DNA of 64,000 nt from Pseudomonadales bacterium (lineage in GTDB: Bacteria > Pseudomonadota > Gammaproteobacteria > Pseudomonadales > Azotimanducaceae). This document shows, in pieces, positions 56,129-64,000 of the stretch; position 1 is the stretch's first letter; each line of letters begins with the position of its first letter. The notes below the pieces were generated by a model. That model made no database searches. It had not been told where the DNA came from and was given only the letters and a program-made list of their open reading frames with translations. The stretch spans positions 248,001 to 312,000 of the forward strand of contig JANQJA010000009.1 in assembly GCA_028281885.1 (NCBI GenBank), given 5' to 3'. The position numbers were made by a program, and so were the translations under genes.

Positions 56129-56443
56129 ATGATTCGTGTCGTCACAGGGTGTGTCGCGATCCTGGCGTTGACCGCCTGCGTGTCGCTCGGCATCGATCCA
56201 TCTGAGTCCATTCTGGGTCGCTGGCAAACGGAGGTTGGCGGATTTCCTGTGATCGTGAGCTATGACCGCGACATGGTGACCGTTGAGGGCAGTGAGCCGG
56301 TTCCCTATAGCCTCTCCGGTAACGAGCTACGTTTCAGCGAAAACGATTCACACCGCCGGGTGGTGAGTTTTCCGTCCGCCGATGAAATGCACCAGCTGGA
56401 TCCTCTGAGCGGTACCGACACCATCTATCGTCGGCTCGATTGA
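56129..56443 (+). CDS. small predicted lipoprotein, function unknown
   Basis: This 104-residue protein starts with a signal peptide ending in a lipobox, VAILALTAC, so Cys17 would be lipidated. The rest (ILGRWQTEVGGFPVIVSYDRD and so on) looks like a small beta-rich domain related to lipocalin-like or copper-resistance-type repeats, but I do not recognise the family. The stop codon lies immediately before the LexA box of the next gene. Confidence 0.75.
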   Translation: MIRVVTGCVAILALTACVSLGIDPSESILGRWQTEVGGFPVIVSYDRDMVTVEGSEPVPYSLSGNELRFSENDSHRRVVSFPSADEMHQLDPLSGTDTIYRRLD

Positions 56444-56463
56444 AACTGTATAAATATACAGTT
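56444..56463. promoter_or_regulatory. LexA box (SOS operator) before the FAN1-like gene
   Basis: AACTGTATAAATATACAGTT has the CTG-N10-CAG core and is nearly a perfect palindrome, close to the E. coli consensus. It begins the base after the upstream stop codon and ends 13 bases before the ATG at 56477, so LexA bound here would block the transcript of the nuclease-helicase pair. Confidence 0.9.
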
Positions 56464-56476
56464 AACATGGCCCGGC

Positions 56477-58108
56477 ATGGCCGAGCCACTTTCCGAAGGT
56501 TATTACCTCGATAACTTCACAACGGTTCTGGATCACGTCGCTGATTACCGGTCGTCCCTGCTTGGTCCCACGGAATGGACCTTTCTGCAGACTTTTCGAC
56601 ACCTGTCCCTGTCGGCCAGACGTCTCTATGTGAGGTTGTACAGTCGTAAAGGTCCGTTATTCAGAGAAGACAAACTCAGCTACCCCGAGATCGGCGACCT
56701 GTCCAAAGCGGCTTCCGAAACTATTGCCGCCGGTGTGATGGACGAAGCGCCGGAGGCCGACAAGGCGTCATTGATTGACTTACTGGTTAAACCGGAGCTC
56801 CTGCAGCTCCTGCCAGAAAGCAGTTTGCCGGCGAGCGTGGATCGAGCCGCGCTGGTCGAACAGGTCAGCTCGGCGCTGACTACGGAAGGACTGCGGGAGA
56901 AAATCGGATTCAGGGTGCTGCGTCCAGTCTGTATCGAAACCGTCGATGTCTTTCGACTGCTGTTCTTTGGCAATCTTGACCAGGACCTGACCGAGTTCAT
57001 TCTGTCTGAGCTTGGTATCCAGCAATATGAAAATTATGTCTGCGAGCCAAATTCGTTATTTGACACTCGACATCAACTCGATGAGGCGCTGACGTTCTAT
57101 GGTGTTCGGAGAGAAGCGAGCGAACTTATCGCGGAACTTGATGCTGCCGCGCTGGTCAATCTCGCCGCCCGGGTGCCGGCATTCGAAGAACCTGTCTTTC
57201 GTCGGCGGGCCGGCAGGCTGCTCGGCAGAATAGGGCGCCAGCTCGAGCGGTTGGATGAAGGACCGGCAGCGCTTTCGGTTTATCAACGGTCAGAATTTCC
57301 ACCGGCACGAGAACGCCGAGCCCGGCTGCTGTCAGCGCAGGGTGATCCAACATCGGCGATATCCCTTTGCGAGGACATGCTGGCGTCTCCGTTAGACCAG
57401 ACCGAATATGACTTTGCCCGGGATTTCCCGCGACGGCGGCAACGCGGCTGGAATCTCGCGCTGGTTGACTGGCCGCAGCGACAACACATTGAGATTGAGA
57501 CCCGATCGCTGGAATTGTCGGCGGGTGATGAACGGGTCGAGGAACGTGTGCGTGAGTACCGGCAATGTTGTGGCGACCGTGCCTGGTACGTGGAGAATCT
57601 GCTATTTCCGGGGTTGTTCGGCCTCGCTTTCTGGGATGTGATTTTTCATCCGGTCGCAGGTGCGTTCCTGCATCCATTTCAGCGGGGTCCCCTTGACTTG
57701 TATGAACCTGATTTCCGGTTTCGTCGTGCTGAACAGATCGCTGCCCGATTCGAGGAAATAAAGGATCAGCAGGCATTCTGTAGCAGGGTAGCGGCGACTT
57801 TTCAGGATCGTTGGGGCAGGGCGAATCCGTTTGTACACTGGGGTGGCCTGGATGAAGCGCTGCTTGCCATGGCGCTTGAACAGATTCCTGTGACTCACTG
57901 CATTGCGATTTTTGAACGGTTGCTGCGAGACGTGCGTACCAACCGGTCAGGGTTTCCTGACCTTGTGACATTTCCGGCTGGGGAATCCTATCGTTTGATC
58001 GAAGTAAAAGGACCAGGCGATGCATTACAACGCCACCAGCGACGGTGGCTGGAGTTTTTTGTCGAGCAGGAGATTCCAGCCGAGGTAGTCAACGTGACAT
58101 GGCGATAA
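56477..58108 (+). CDS. VRR-NUC (FAN1-like) structure-specific nuclease
   Basis: This 543-residue protein resembles bacterial FAN1, a nuclease that cuts near flaps and interstrand crosslinks. The C-terminal VRR-NUC domain holds the catalytic PD-(D/E)XK residues in FPDLVTFPAGESYRLIEVKG and DALQRHQRRWLEFF; the preceding region (WNLALVDWPQRQHIEIETRS to AGAFLHPFQRG) is the TPR/SAP-like part. Pseudomonas FAN1 is of like length. It is directly behind a LexA box and overlaps the helicase gene. A role in crosslink or replication-fork repair is inferred from family and regulation. Confidence 0.9.
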   Translation: MAEPLSEGYYLDNFTTVLDHVADYRSSLLGPTEWTFLQTFRHLSLSARRLYVRLYSRKGPLFREDKLSYPEIGDLSKAASETIAAGVMDEAPEADKASLIDLLVKPELLQLLPESSLPASVDRAALVEQVSSALTTEGLREKIGFRVLRPVCIETVDVFRLLFFGNLDQDLTEFILSELGIQQYENYVCEPNSLFDTRHQLDEALTFYGVRREASELIAELDAAALVNLAARVPAFEEPVFRRRAGRLLGRIGRQLERLDEGPAALSVYQRSEFPPARERRARLLSAQGDPTSAISLCEDMLASPLDQTEYDFARDFPRRRQRGWNLALVDWPQRQHIEIETRSLELSAGDERVEERVREYRQCCGDRAWYVENLLFPGLFGLAFWDVIFHPVAGAFLHPFQRGPLDLYEPDFRFRRAEQIAARFEEIKDQQAFCSRVAATFQDRWGRANPFVHWGGLDEALLAMALEQIPVTHCIAIFERLLRDVRTNRSGFPDLVTFPAGESYRLIEVKGPGDALQRHQRRWLEFFVEQEIPAEVVNVTWR

Positions 58109-60669
58109 GTGCGTTGAAAGAAGCGTCGAAACCACCGTTTGGCTCTGACTCGAAAGAGCACCAACGCAGCGTCAGAATATCAGTCCGGGCGCTGGTGCTG
58201 CACGGCGAGCAGCGGGGAGATCTCAATTCACGCTTTTCATCACGAAGCAATGCTCTTGCAGGGATCAGGGGGCATCAGCGACTGCAGCGGCGACGCGGCG
58301 CCGATTATGTCGCCGAAAAAACCGTTCGCGATCGAATCACCCGAGGTGAAACCACCCTGGTAGTGAGTGGGCGTGCAGATGGGTATTTCCCGGATGCCTC
58401 TCCGCTGATTGTAGAGGAGGTCAAGACAGTACGAGGTGATGCGACGCGTATCCCTGAGGATCAGCGTCGAATTCATCTTGGTCAGGTGAAGGTCTACGCT
58501 TTTCTGCTGGGCCGTGAAGCAGGATGTAAAAAGGTCTGTGTCAGGCTGTGCTATCTGCAGCTTGACGATGACTCCGAGGTGCTGGTCGAGGAAGTCATGA
58601 CGATCAATGCACTCCGTGCCTACTACGATGGGCTTGTTAGACGCTATTTCGAATGGGACCAGGCGATGGCACGGCGTCAGTCGGCCCGTGATAAGTCCAT
58701 CATTGCCCTGACGCCGCCTTATGGCGGCTTTCGCGCGGGCCAGCGCGAGATGGCTGTAAGTGTCTGGCGAACGCTGCAGCAGAGTGCCGAGACGTTGATT
58801 GAAGCGCCCACCGGCGTGGGAAAAACCATGGCCGCGCTTTATCCGGCCATCACTGCGCTTAAGCATCTCGAGTACGACAAGGTCTTTTTTTTGACAGCGA
58901 AAAGTTCAGGTCAGGAGAATGCGCGCCGTGCGGTAGCAGATCTTCGGGCCCAGGGATTGCAGCTGACCGACATCACCCTGACGGCGAAAGAGAAAGTTTG
59001 CTTCAATCCTGGCGTACCCTGTCATCCGGATCACTGTGAGTACGCAAAGGGATATTACGATCGCCTGGAGATGGCGAGGCAGGAGGTCCTGCTGACTGAT
59101 CAATCGCTGAGCCCGGAGACAATTTCCGATATCGCTCGTGCCCAACGACTTTGTCCGTTTGAACTGTCACTGGACCTGGCGCTGATCGCAGATGTGGTGA
59201 TTGCGGATTACAACTACCTGTTTGATCCCTGGGTCTATCTGCGCCGGTTTTTCGACGAGGAAGAGGAAAGATACATCCTGCTGGTGGATGAGGCACACAA
59301 CCTGGTGGACCGTGGGCGTGACATGCTGTCGGTACAACTCGATCGTACCCGGATTGTTGAGTTGCGACGACGTCTCCGAGATGAGGCGCCCGTGTTGGCC
59401 AGGCAATTGTCCAGCATCAACGATGCACTGCTGGCAGAGCGCCGAAACCATCGAGACTTTTTTGCGCAATCACCGTCGGAACGGAAACCAGCGGTGCTGG
59501 ATACTGGCCCGACCAGACTCAGCAAAGCCATCGACAGGTTCTGCGAGACAGCAGAACCCTGGCTTGCAGAGCACGCGGACGAGGTGCTGCTGTCCTGTTA
59601 CTTTGACCTGTTGCGTTTCGCGCGCCTGTCCGACATGGCCGATGAGAATGATCGGTGGGTGATGTCAGACGACGGATCGATCCGGATTATCAACATCAAT
59701 CCGGCCAAAGGACTACGAGCCGGATTTGATCGCGGACATGCCAGTATTGCATTTTCCGCCACCCTGAAGCCGACTTCATATTTCCGTGTGTTGCTTGGTC
59801 TGAAGGAAGAATCCTGCTGGTATCGGGTTGCGTCACCGTTTCCACCGGAGCACCTCGGTACCTATATCGTGCCATTCGTATCGACCAATTACTGGGATCG
59901 GGAACGGACACTGGATCAACTGACCGATGTCCTCGCGACGGCGCTGGCGGGTCGTAGCGGCAACTATCTCGCTTTCTTTCCGTCCTATCGTTACCTTGAA
60001 TTGGCCTATGCGAGGTTCCGGCAACGCTACCCCGATATCCACTGTGTCTGTCAGCGTCGTTCAATGACCACGGCAGAAACCAGGGAGTTGCTGGCGCTGT
60101 TCGATGAGGACTCAAAAGAGACGTTACTTGGCTTTGCAGTGATGGGGGGCGCCATCAGTGAAGGAATTGATCTGGTGGGTGAGCGATTGATCGGGGCACT
60201 GGTGGTTGGCGTGGGATTACCGGCCTTGTCGGTCGAGCGAGACTTGATCGCGGAGATTGATGTCAACGACCGTTCGGGAGGTTTCGAGTTTGCGTACCAG
60301 TATCCTGGGCTGGTGAGGGTCATTCAGACCGCAGGTCGCGTGATCAGGTCGAGCCAGGATCGTGGCATTGTGTGTCTGATTGACCGAAGGTTTGCCCAGC
60401 CTGGGTGGCGCCAGCATCTTCCAAACGACTGGCAGGTCACGGAAACCCGTTCCTGCCAGTCGTTATCCTCGGCGGTTAACGGCTTCTGGAATGGCGATGA
60501 CGACGACCGTCCCGATGGCCATCCCGGTAGCCACGCTGGTAGGCACGGGAAAGGCGTTCAGCATCGCGATGATGGTGGCGCCGACGTTCGTGAACTTCAG
60601 GGTTCAGCGAGAGCCCCAGCAGCAGACCAGAGTGATAATTGTAGGGATGACTGTACGGATAGCTTCTGA
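58099..60669 (+). CDS. DinG/Rad3-like DNA helicase with N-terminal nuclease-like domain
   Basis: This superfamily 2 helicase of about 856 residues has an N-terminal PD-(D/E)XK-like domain (ADGYFPDASPLIVEEVKTVRG near 90-110), Walker A EAPTGVGKTMAALYPA near 236, a set of Cys (VCFNPGVPCHPDHCEY, RLCPFELS) for an XPD-type iron-sulfur cluster, DEAH box LLVDEAHNLVDR near 395, and motifs V-VI (GGAISEGIDLVGERLIGALV, QTAGRVIRSSQDRG). It overlaps the FAN1-like gene and shares its LexA box. The last 64 codons lie on top of the opposite-strand secreted protein gene and are low-complexity (GDDDDRPDGHPGSHAGR), so the natural end may be near HLPNDWQVTE (60440). The ATG at 58099 is chosen since the upstream frame lies in the FAN1-like gene. 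Confidence 0.9.
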   Translation: MAISALKEASKPPFGSDSKEHQRSVRISVRALVLHGEQRGDLNSRFSSRSNALAGIRGHQRLQRRRGADYVAEKTVRDRITRGETTLVVSGRADGYFPDASPLIVEEVKTVRGDATRIPEDQRRIHLGQVKVYAFLLGREAGCKKVCVRLCYLQLDDDSEVLVEEVMTINALRAYYDGLVRRYFEWDQAMARRQSARDKSIIALTPPYGGFRAGQREMAVSVWRTLQQSAETLIEAPTGVGKTMAALYPAITALKHLEYDKVFFLTAKSSGQENARRAVADLRAQGLQLTDITLTAKEKVCFNPGVPCHPDHCEYAKGYYDRLEMARQEVLLTDQSLSPETISDIARAQRLCPFELSLDLALIADVVIADYNYLFDPWVYLRRFFDEEEERYILLVDEAHNLVDRGRDMLSVQLDRTRIVELRRRLRDEAPVLARQLSSINDALLAERRNHRDFFAQSPSERKPAVLDTGPTRLSKAIDRFCETAEPWLAEHADEVLLSCYFDLLRFARLSDMADENDRWVMSDDGSIRIININPAKGLRAGFDRGHASIAFSATLKPTSYFRVLLGLKEESCWYRVASPFPPEHLGTYIVPFVSTNYWDRERTLDQLTDVLATALAGRSGNYLAFFPSYRYLELAYARFRQRYPDIHCVCQRRSMTTAETRELLALFDEDSKETLLGFAVMGGAISEGIDLVGERLIGALVVGVGLPALSVERDLIAEIDVNDRSGGFEFAYQYPGLVRVIQTAGRVIRSSQDRGIVCLIDRRFAQPGWRQHLPNDWQVTETRSCQSLSSAVNGFWNGDDDDRPDGHPGSHAGRHGKGVQHRDDGGADVRELQGSARAPAADQSDNCRDDCTDSF

Positions 60670-60832
60670 TCCGATGGTTCGTATAGTCCCTTCGCACGCG
60701 ATAGGTATGGTAAACCGGTTCGCCATAGCCGATCAGAATCCGGCTGGAGTATTTGTGGTCAGCAGTTGCCGGAAAGGTTGCGGCAGCCAGCGTCAGGATT
60801 CCGGCAACCAACGTTAGCTTGCAGGTATTCAT
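60476..60832 (-). CDS. small secreted His/Arg-rich protein, function unknown
   Basis: This 118-residue protein has a clear signal peptide, KLTLVAGILTLAAATFPATA, with cleavage near residue 24. The mature part is rich in Tyr, His and Arg and ends in HHHRDAERLSRAYQRGYRDG and RRHRHSRSR. I do not recognise a family; a periplasmic or metal-binding role is only a guess from composition. Its 3' third overlaps the end of the helicase frame on the other strand. Confidence 0.65.
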   Translation of the reverse strand: MNTCKLTLVAGILTLAAATFPATADHKYSSRILIGYGEPVYHTYRVRRDYTNHRIRSYPYSHPYNYHSGLLLGLSLNPEVHERRRHHHRDAERLSRAYQRGYRDGHRDGRRHRHSRSR

Positions 60833-60914
60833 AGACAGCTCCTTCTCGTAACGCCCAGAGCCACTTTAGGCGGATCATCATGAATTTATCCTGAATTCAT
60901 GCGTTCAGCCTGGT

Positions 60915-61721
60915 TCAGGCAGCGTGTCTGGCGGCAACGCCATCTTCAATTGGCGGGAGGACCTGTTCACGAAACTTCAGCCATTCAACAATCTCAAGAT
61001 GCCCGTTTACGTCCTCTGTGAGGGCAGTACAGTGTTCCACCCAATCGCCGGTATTGAGGTACTTCACCCCGGATAGCGTCAAATTATTGGGGTGGTGGAT
61101 GTGACCACAGACGATGCCATCAAATCCCAGTCGGGCGGCGTGCCCGGCTGCCGTCTTTTCAAAGTTTTCGATGAATCGCACGGCTTCCTTGAAACGATAC
61201 TTGATGAAATTCGCAAACGACCAGTACCCATAGCCAAGACGCTTTCGTACCCGGTTAAAGTTGCAACTAATGGTCATGATGAGTTGGTAAAGGTGACGTC
61301 CCAGGGTTTCGAGAAAACGATAGTTTCTGACTGCCTCATCAAATACGTCACCATGCAGAATAAGAAGACGCTTGCCTGTCACCGTCTTGTGGACGGTTTC
61401 TCGCCGGAGCTCAATACCGTTGAACTCAATACCGATAAAATCGCGCATGAGTTCGTCGTGATTGCCGGGAATATAAATTACCCTGGTACCATTCCGCGCT
61501 TTCTCCATGACCAGGTTCATGACCTCATTGTTAACCCTCGACCAAACGATGGCGTGGTGCAATTTCCAGAAATCAAAGATGTCCCCGACCAGATATAGAT
61601 AGTCGCTGGAGGTTGAGCCAAGAAATTCGAGGAGAAGTTCTATCTGGCAATCTGAGGTGCCGAGATGTACGTCCGATATAAATACACTGCGATAGTGCAG
61701 ATTGGCCATATCCATCCCCAA
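60915..61721 (-). CDS. LpxH-like metallophosphoesterase
   Basis: This is a calcineurin-like phosphoesterase of 268 residues with all metal motifs: FISDVHLGTSDCQ, GDIFDFW, GNHDELM, LHGDVFD and GHIHHPN. The spacing and IFDFWKLHHA match the LpxH/UDP-2,3-diacylglucosamine hydrolase group, which removes UMP in lipid A synthesis. It is longer than E. coli LpxH (240) and may instead belong to the related LpxH-like group, with another lipid-linked substrate. No lipid A gene is beside it. Confidence 0.85.
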   Translation of the reverse strand: MGMDMANLHYRSVFISDVHLGTSDCQIELLLEFLGSTSSDYLYLVGDIFDFWKLHHAIVWSRVNNEVMNLVMEKARNGTRVIYIPGNHDELMRDFIGIEFNGIELRRETVHKTVTGKRLLILHGDVFDEAVRNYRFLETLGRHLYQLIMTISCNFNRVRKRLGYGYWSFANFIKYRFKEAVRFIENFEKTAAGHAARLGFDGIVCGHIHHPNNLTLSGVKYLNTGDWVEHCTALTEDVNGHLEIVEWLKFREQVLPPIEDGVAARHAA

Positions 61722-61813
61722 GCATTTGATATCAAAGGCTTTATAGAGATGGCGTATTAAGGAAAGACACTATTTAGCATTAAATTAACGTTAAGTTCTC
61801 TAGACCTGACCCT

Positions 61814-63649
61814 TTACATCGGATTCAGTTTACACGCGAAGCATTGAGTGTAGATTCCTGGAGAACGGCTGATCATTCTGAGACTGTAAACCTCACTCGA
61901 TATTGGCTCGAGACCTGACATCCAGAGGAGCTCGTTCTTGAGCTGGCCAATCAGGTGACTCGAAATATTCAGTAGCTGCTGGATGATTTGCTCCCGTGCG
62001 CTAAGTTCTCGTTTAACGTGCAGAATCTCGTAGTCAGACACGTCAGCCAACAGCGCAGCCGAAGCGATGGCATCATCGAGATCGCCAATCGCGTCCACCA
62101 GGCCCAGCTCAAGAGCCGTCTGTCCGGACCAGACCTGACCCTGGGCAATGTCGTCGACGGCCTCAACAGGCATGTCACGGCCGCTCGCTACAATGTCGAG
62201 AAAACGCCGATAGGTACTGGCGACAGAGATGTTCAGTGTGCTTTCAAGCACCGGATTGATCGGGCGGCTGGGATCAAGCGCACCAGACAGCGCGGTCGTA
62301 CCTATACCATCACTGGTGATGCCAAGCTGGGCCAGTGATTGATCGAGGGTTGGCAGGACAACAAAAATCCCAATCGAACCGGTGATGGTTGATGCCTGCG
62401 AGAAGATCTTGTTGGCGGTTGCTGCGATCCAGTAGCCGCCGGAAGCAGCGACGCCACTCATTGATACCACGACCGGTTTACCCGCGCGCTGGGTCATGGC
62501 CAACTGGGCACGTATACGTTCAGACGCGGCCGCACTGCCACCGGGACTGTCGATTCGCATGACCACAGCCTTGACGGCGTTATTTTCGCGAGCACTTCTG
62601 ATCAGGTTTGTGACGGTTTCTCCACCGATGGTCCCATTCGGCTGTTCACCATCGAGAATGGTGCCCTTGGCCGTAATGACGGCGATCTGATTGGCGCCAG
62701 GTGTCGGTAATGCAATGGGGGGCCGGGTTGCGCTCAGGTATTCACGAAATCCAATCCGGTTAAAACGCTTGTCTTCGCTGGTACCGACCAGTGAGATTAG
62801 TCTTTCATCAAATGCCTCACGCGTCATCAACGCGTCGACCAGTTGCTGATCCAGTGCCAGTTGCAACGAGTTACCATCGGATTGTGCCAGCAACTCATCG
62901 TATCTGTTGGTATAGGTGTCAAATGCGTCGGTACTGATACTTCGTTGTGTGGTAATCCCGGTGGCGTACCGGTCCCAAAGTTCACCAAGCCAGCGTCGAT
63001 TGGATGACTTTGCCTGCTCGGACATGTCGTCCCGGGTATAAGGCTCGACGGCGGATTTGAAATCACCGGCGCGAAATACATGTATCTCAACGCTGAGTTT
63101 TTCCAGCGCTGATTTGAAATATAGCGGGAAGCTACCGAATCCGGTCAGGAATACACCGCCAAGTGCCGGGAAGGCATGTTCGTCAAGCAAGACTTCATCG
63201 GCATGTGCAGCCACAAAGTATTGCGACTGACCATAACCTGCACCGAAAGCATAAACTGGTTTTCCCGATTCCCTGAACGACAGGATCGCCCGGCCGATTT
63301 CTTCCAGCATGCTCATGGAAGCGTAAGTGAAGTGATCAAGGCTTAACACCATTGCCTGAATCCGGTCGTCATCGCGGCCCTGATCGATGGCGGCTAGGAC
63401 ATCTGAGAGCAGGGTTTCGGACAGCTGCTCTTCGCTGGTGAGGAGTTGGGATATTGGATCAATACCCTGTTTTTGTTCGACAATCTGGCCGGATGGGTTC
63501 ACAACGAGAACGGCGGTCGACGGAATGGTTTCCGCTTCCTGGCTGCTCAGGCCGATGACAATCGCGATCACGATTGCGATAAACAGCAGGTTCACTGTGA
63601 TATTACGCAGTGCGGATATGCCGTTCCAGATGGCTCGAAACAGTGCCAT
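61814..63649 (-). CDS. sppA: signal peptide peptidase SppA, 67-kDa type
   Basis: SppA cuts leftover signal peptides in the inner membrane. One N-terminal helix (ITVNLLFIAIVIAIVIGLSS) anchors it; two homologous protease domains follow. The catalytic Lys is in FRAGDFKSAVEPYTRDDMS near 205, and the Ser in VVSMSGVAASGGYWIAA near 405, as in E. coli SppA. The length of 611 is near the E. coli 618. In Pseudomonas, sppA lies between rluC and maf; here it is far from them. A partial HAD gene lies upstream on the same strand. Confidence 0.94.
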   Translation of the reverse strand: MALFRAIWNGISALRNITVNLLFIAIVIAIVIGLSSQEAETIPSTAVLVVNPSGQIVEQKQGIDPISQLLTSEEQLSETLLSDVLAAIDQGRDDDRIQAMVLSLDHFTYASMSMLEEIGRAILSFRESGKPVYAFGAGYGQSQYFVAAHADEVLLDEHAFPALGGVFLTGFGSFPLYFKSALEKLSVEIHVFRAGDFKSAVEPYTRDDMSEQAKSSNRRWLGELWDRYATGITTQRSISTDAFDTYTNRYDELLAQSDGNSLQLALDQQLVDALMTREAFDERLISLVGTSEDKRFNRIGFREYLSATRPPIALPTPGANQIAVITAKGTILDGEQPNGTIGGETVTNLIRSARENNAVKAVVMRIDSPGGSAAASERIRAQLAMTQRAGKPVVVSMSGVAASGGYWIAATANKIFSQASTITGSIGIFVVLPTLDQSLAQLGITSDGIGTTALSGALDPSRPINPVLESTLNISVASTYRRFLDIVASGRDMPVEAVDDIAQGQVWSGQTALELGLVDAIGDLDDAIASAALLADVSDYEILHVKRELSAREQIIQQLLNISSHLIGQLKNELLWMSGLEPISSEVYSLRMISRSPGIYTQCFACKLNPM

Positions 63650-63683
63650 GATTTACCCTCAGACGATATCGGCGCCTATGCTA

Positions 63684-64000
63684 TCACAGCATATTTGCCT
63701 CTTTGCCCATCTGGATCAGCTGGCGAGAAACCTCTTCAGAACTCCTGGCAAGTAAGCTACGGATGCTCAGCTGTCTGGCGGTTTCGACGTTGGCTCGATT
63801 ATCGTCAAAGAAAAGGATGTTCCGGGGTGGAGTACCTAGGCTCTCAATCACATGATGAAATATGTCCTGATCCGGTTTGAGCACCGCCCAGATCCAGCAG
63901 CACAACGTTTGGAACCATGACCTCGATGCACTCGTAAAGGCGAACATGGTAACGTTTGTCGGTCAGGCTGACCAACGACTCCGATGACTGAAACAGATCC
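63684..64000 (-). CDS. HAD-family hydrolase, C-terminal part, cut by window edge
   Basis: The last part of a HAD subfamily IA protein can be read: VLKPDQDIFHHVIESLG and NILFFDDNRANVETARQLS, which are motifs III and IV with their Lys and Asp pair. From 63684 to about 63880 the frame is clean. Further upstream this frame loses family character and meets a stop at about 63964, while another frame reads SLVSLTDKRYHVRLYECI, which looks like the missing HAD motif II region. So there may be a frameshift near 63875, either real or a sequence error, or the region is simply divergent. The start is outside the window. Confidence 0.6.

Noticed and set aside
57156-58025. 289-codon open frame opposite the FAN1-like gene
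   Set aside because: Antisense of the VRR-NUC gene; composition rich in Pro, Arg and Gln as expected for a shadow frame.
1-64000. tRNA, rRNA, CRISPR arrays, insertion sequences, prophage or long repeats
   Set aside because: None were seen: no regularly spaced repeats, transposase motifs or tRNA T-loop patterns in the intergenic stretches.

Overview
The window is a 64 kb stretch of a gammaproteobacterial chromosome. Three blocks have the gene order of Pseudomonas-like Gammaproteobacteria: exbB-exbD-msbA-lpxK-ycaR-kdsB-murB followed by convergent rne; rluC/maf/yceD-rpmF-plsX-fabD-fabG-acpP-fabF-pabC-mltG-tmk-holB-pilZ, with no fabH between plsX and fabD; and fabA-fabB. With lipid A genes and LexA boxes of the TACTGTAT...ACAGTA type, this points to a Gram-negative gammaproteobacterium. 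The 2-methylfumaryl-CoA isomerase (mct) recalls some marine gammaproteobacteria that carry parts of the 3-hydroxypropionate bi-cycle, but the species cannot be named from this sequence. Base use is even and I see no prophage, insertion sequence, CRISPR array, tRNA or rRNA. The genes are packed tightly: several convergent pairs touch or overlap at their stop codons.

Layout: 1-5.4 kb holds clpB (start codon cut by the window edge), a small unrecognised gene behind two LexA boxes, a cation diffusion facilitator and an L-2-hydroxyglutarate dehydrogenase-type oxidoreductase. 5.5-7.7 kb is a two-gene C5-dicarboxyl-CoA operon (MaoC hydratase plus mct). 7.8-13.8 kb is an envelope operon in which MsbA and LpxK lie in one uninterrupted reading frame. 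13.8-27.4 kb holds RNase E, RluC, Maf and the fatty-acid/cell-wall/replication cluster. 27.5-33.9 kb is an Anbu proteasome-like / transglutaminase-DUF2126 / alpha-E / circularly permuted ATP-grasp locus in two convergent arms. The minus arm continues upstream with two proline-type peptidases and a lipid A acyltransferase-like protein with two tandem domains. 39.8-43.7 kb is a three-subunit molybdenum hydroxylase with a MoaD-like small protein. 43.7-46.1 kb is an lpxA-HAD-galE operon. 46.4-50.8 kb is fabAB and phoBR. 50.8-56.4 kb is mixed housekeeping and transport. 56.4-60.7 kb is a LexA-controlled FAN1-like nuclease and DinG-like helicase pair. 60.5-64 kb holds a small secreted protein, an LpxH-like phosphoesterase, SppA and a partial HAD gene.

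Three themes connect the genes. Lipid A and membrane lipid synthesis recurs (kdsB, lpxK/msbA, lpxA, LpxH-like, acyltransferase, fab genes, plsX). DNA damage response appears at two separate LexA-box loci. A predicted peptide-making and peptide-processing locus combines an ATP-grasp ligase, alpha-E protein, transglutaminase and Anbu, next to peptidases. The items most worth follow-up are the SOS-controlled orphan protein, the MsbA-LpxK fusion, the tandem acyltransferase with a lost catalytic histidine, and the Anbu/ATP-grasp locus with its peptidase neighbours.
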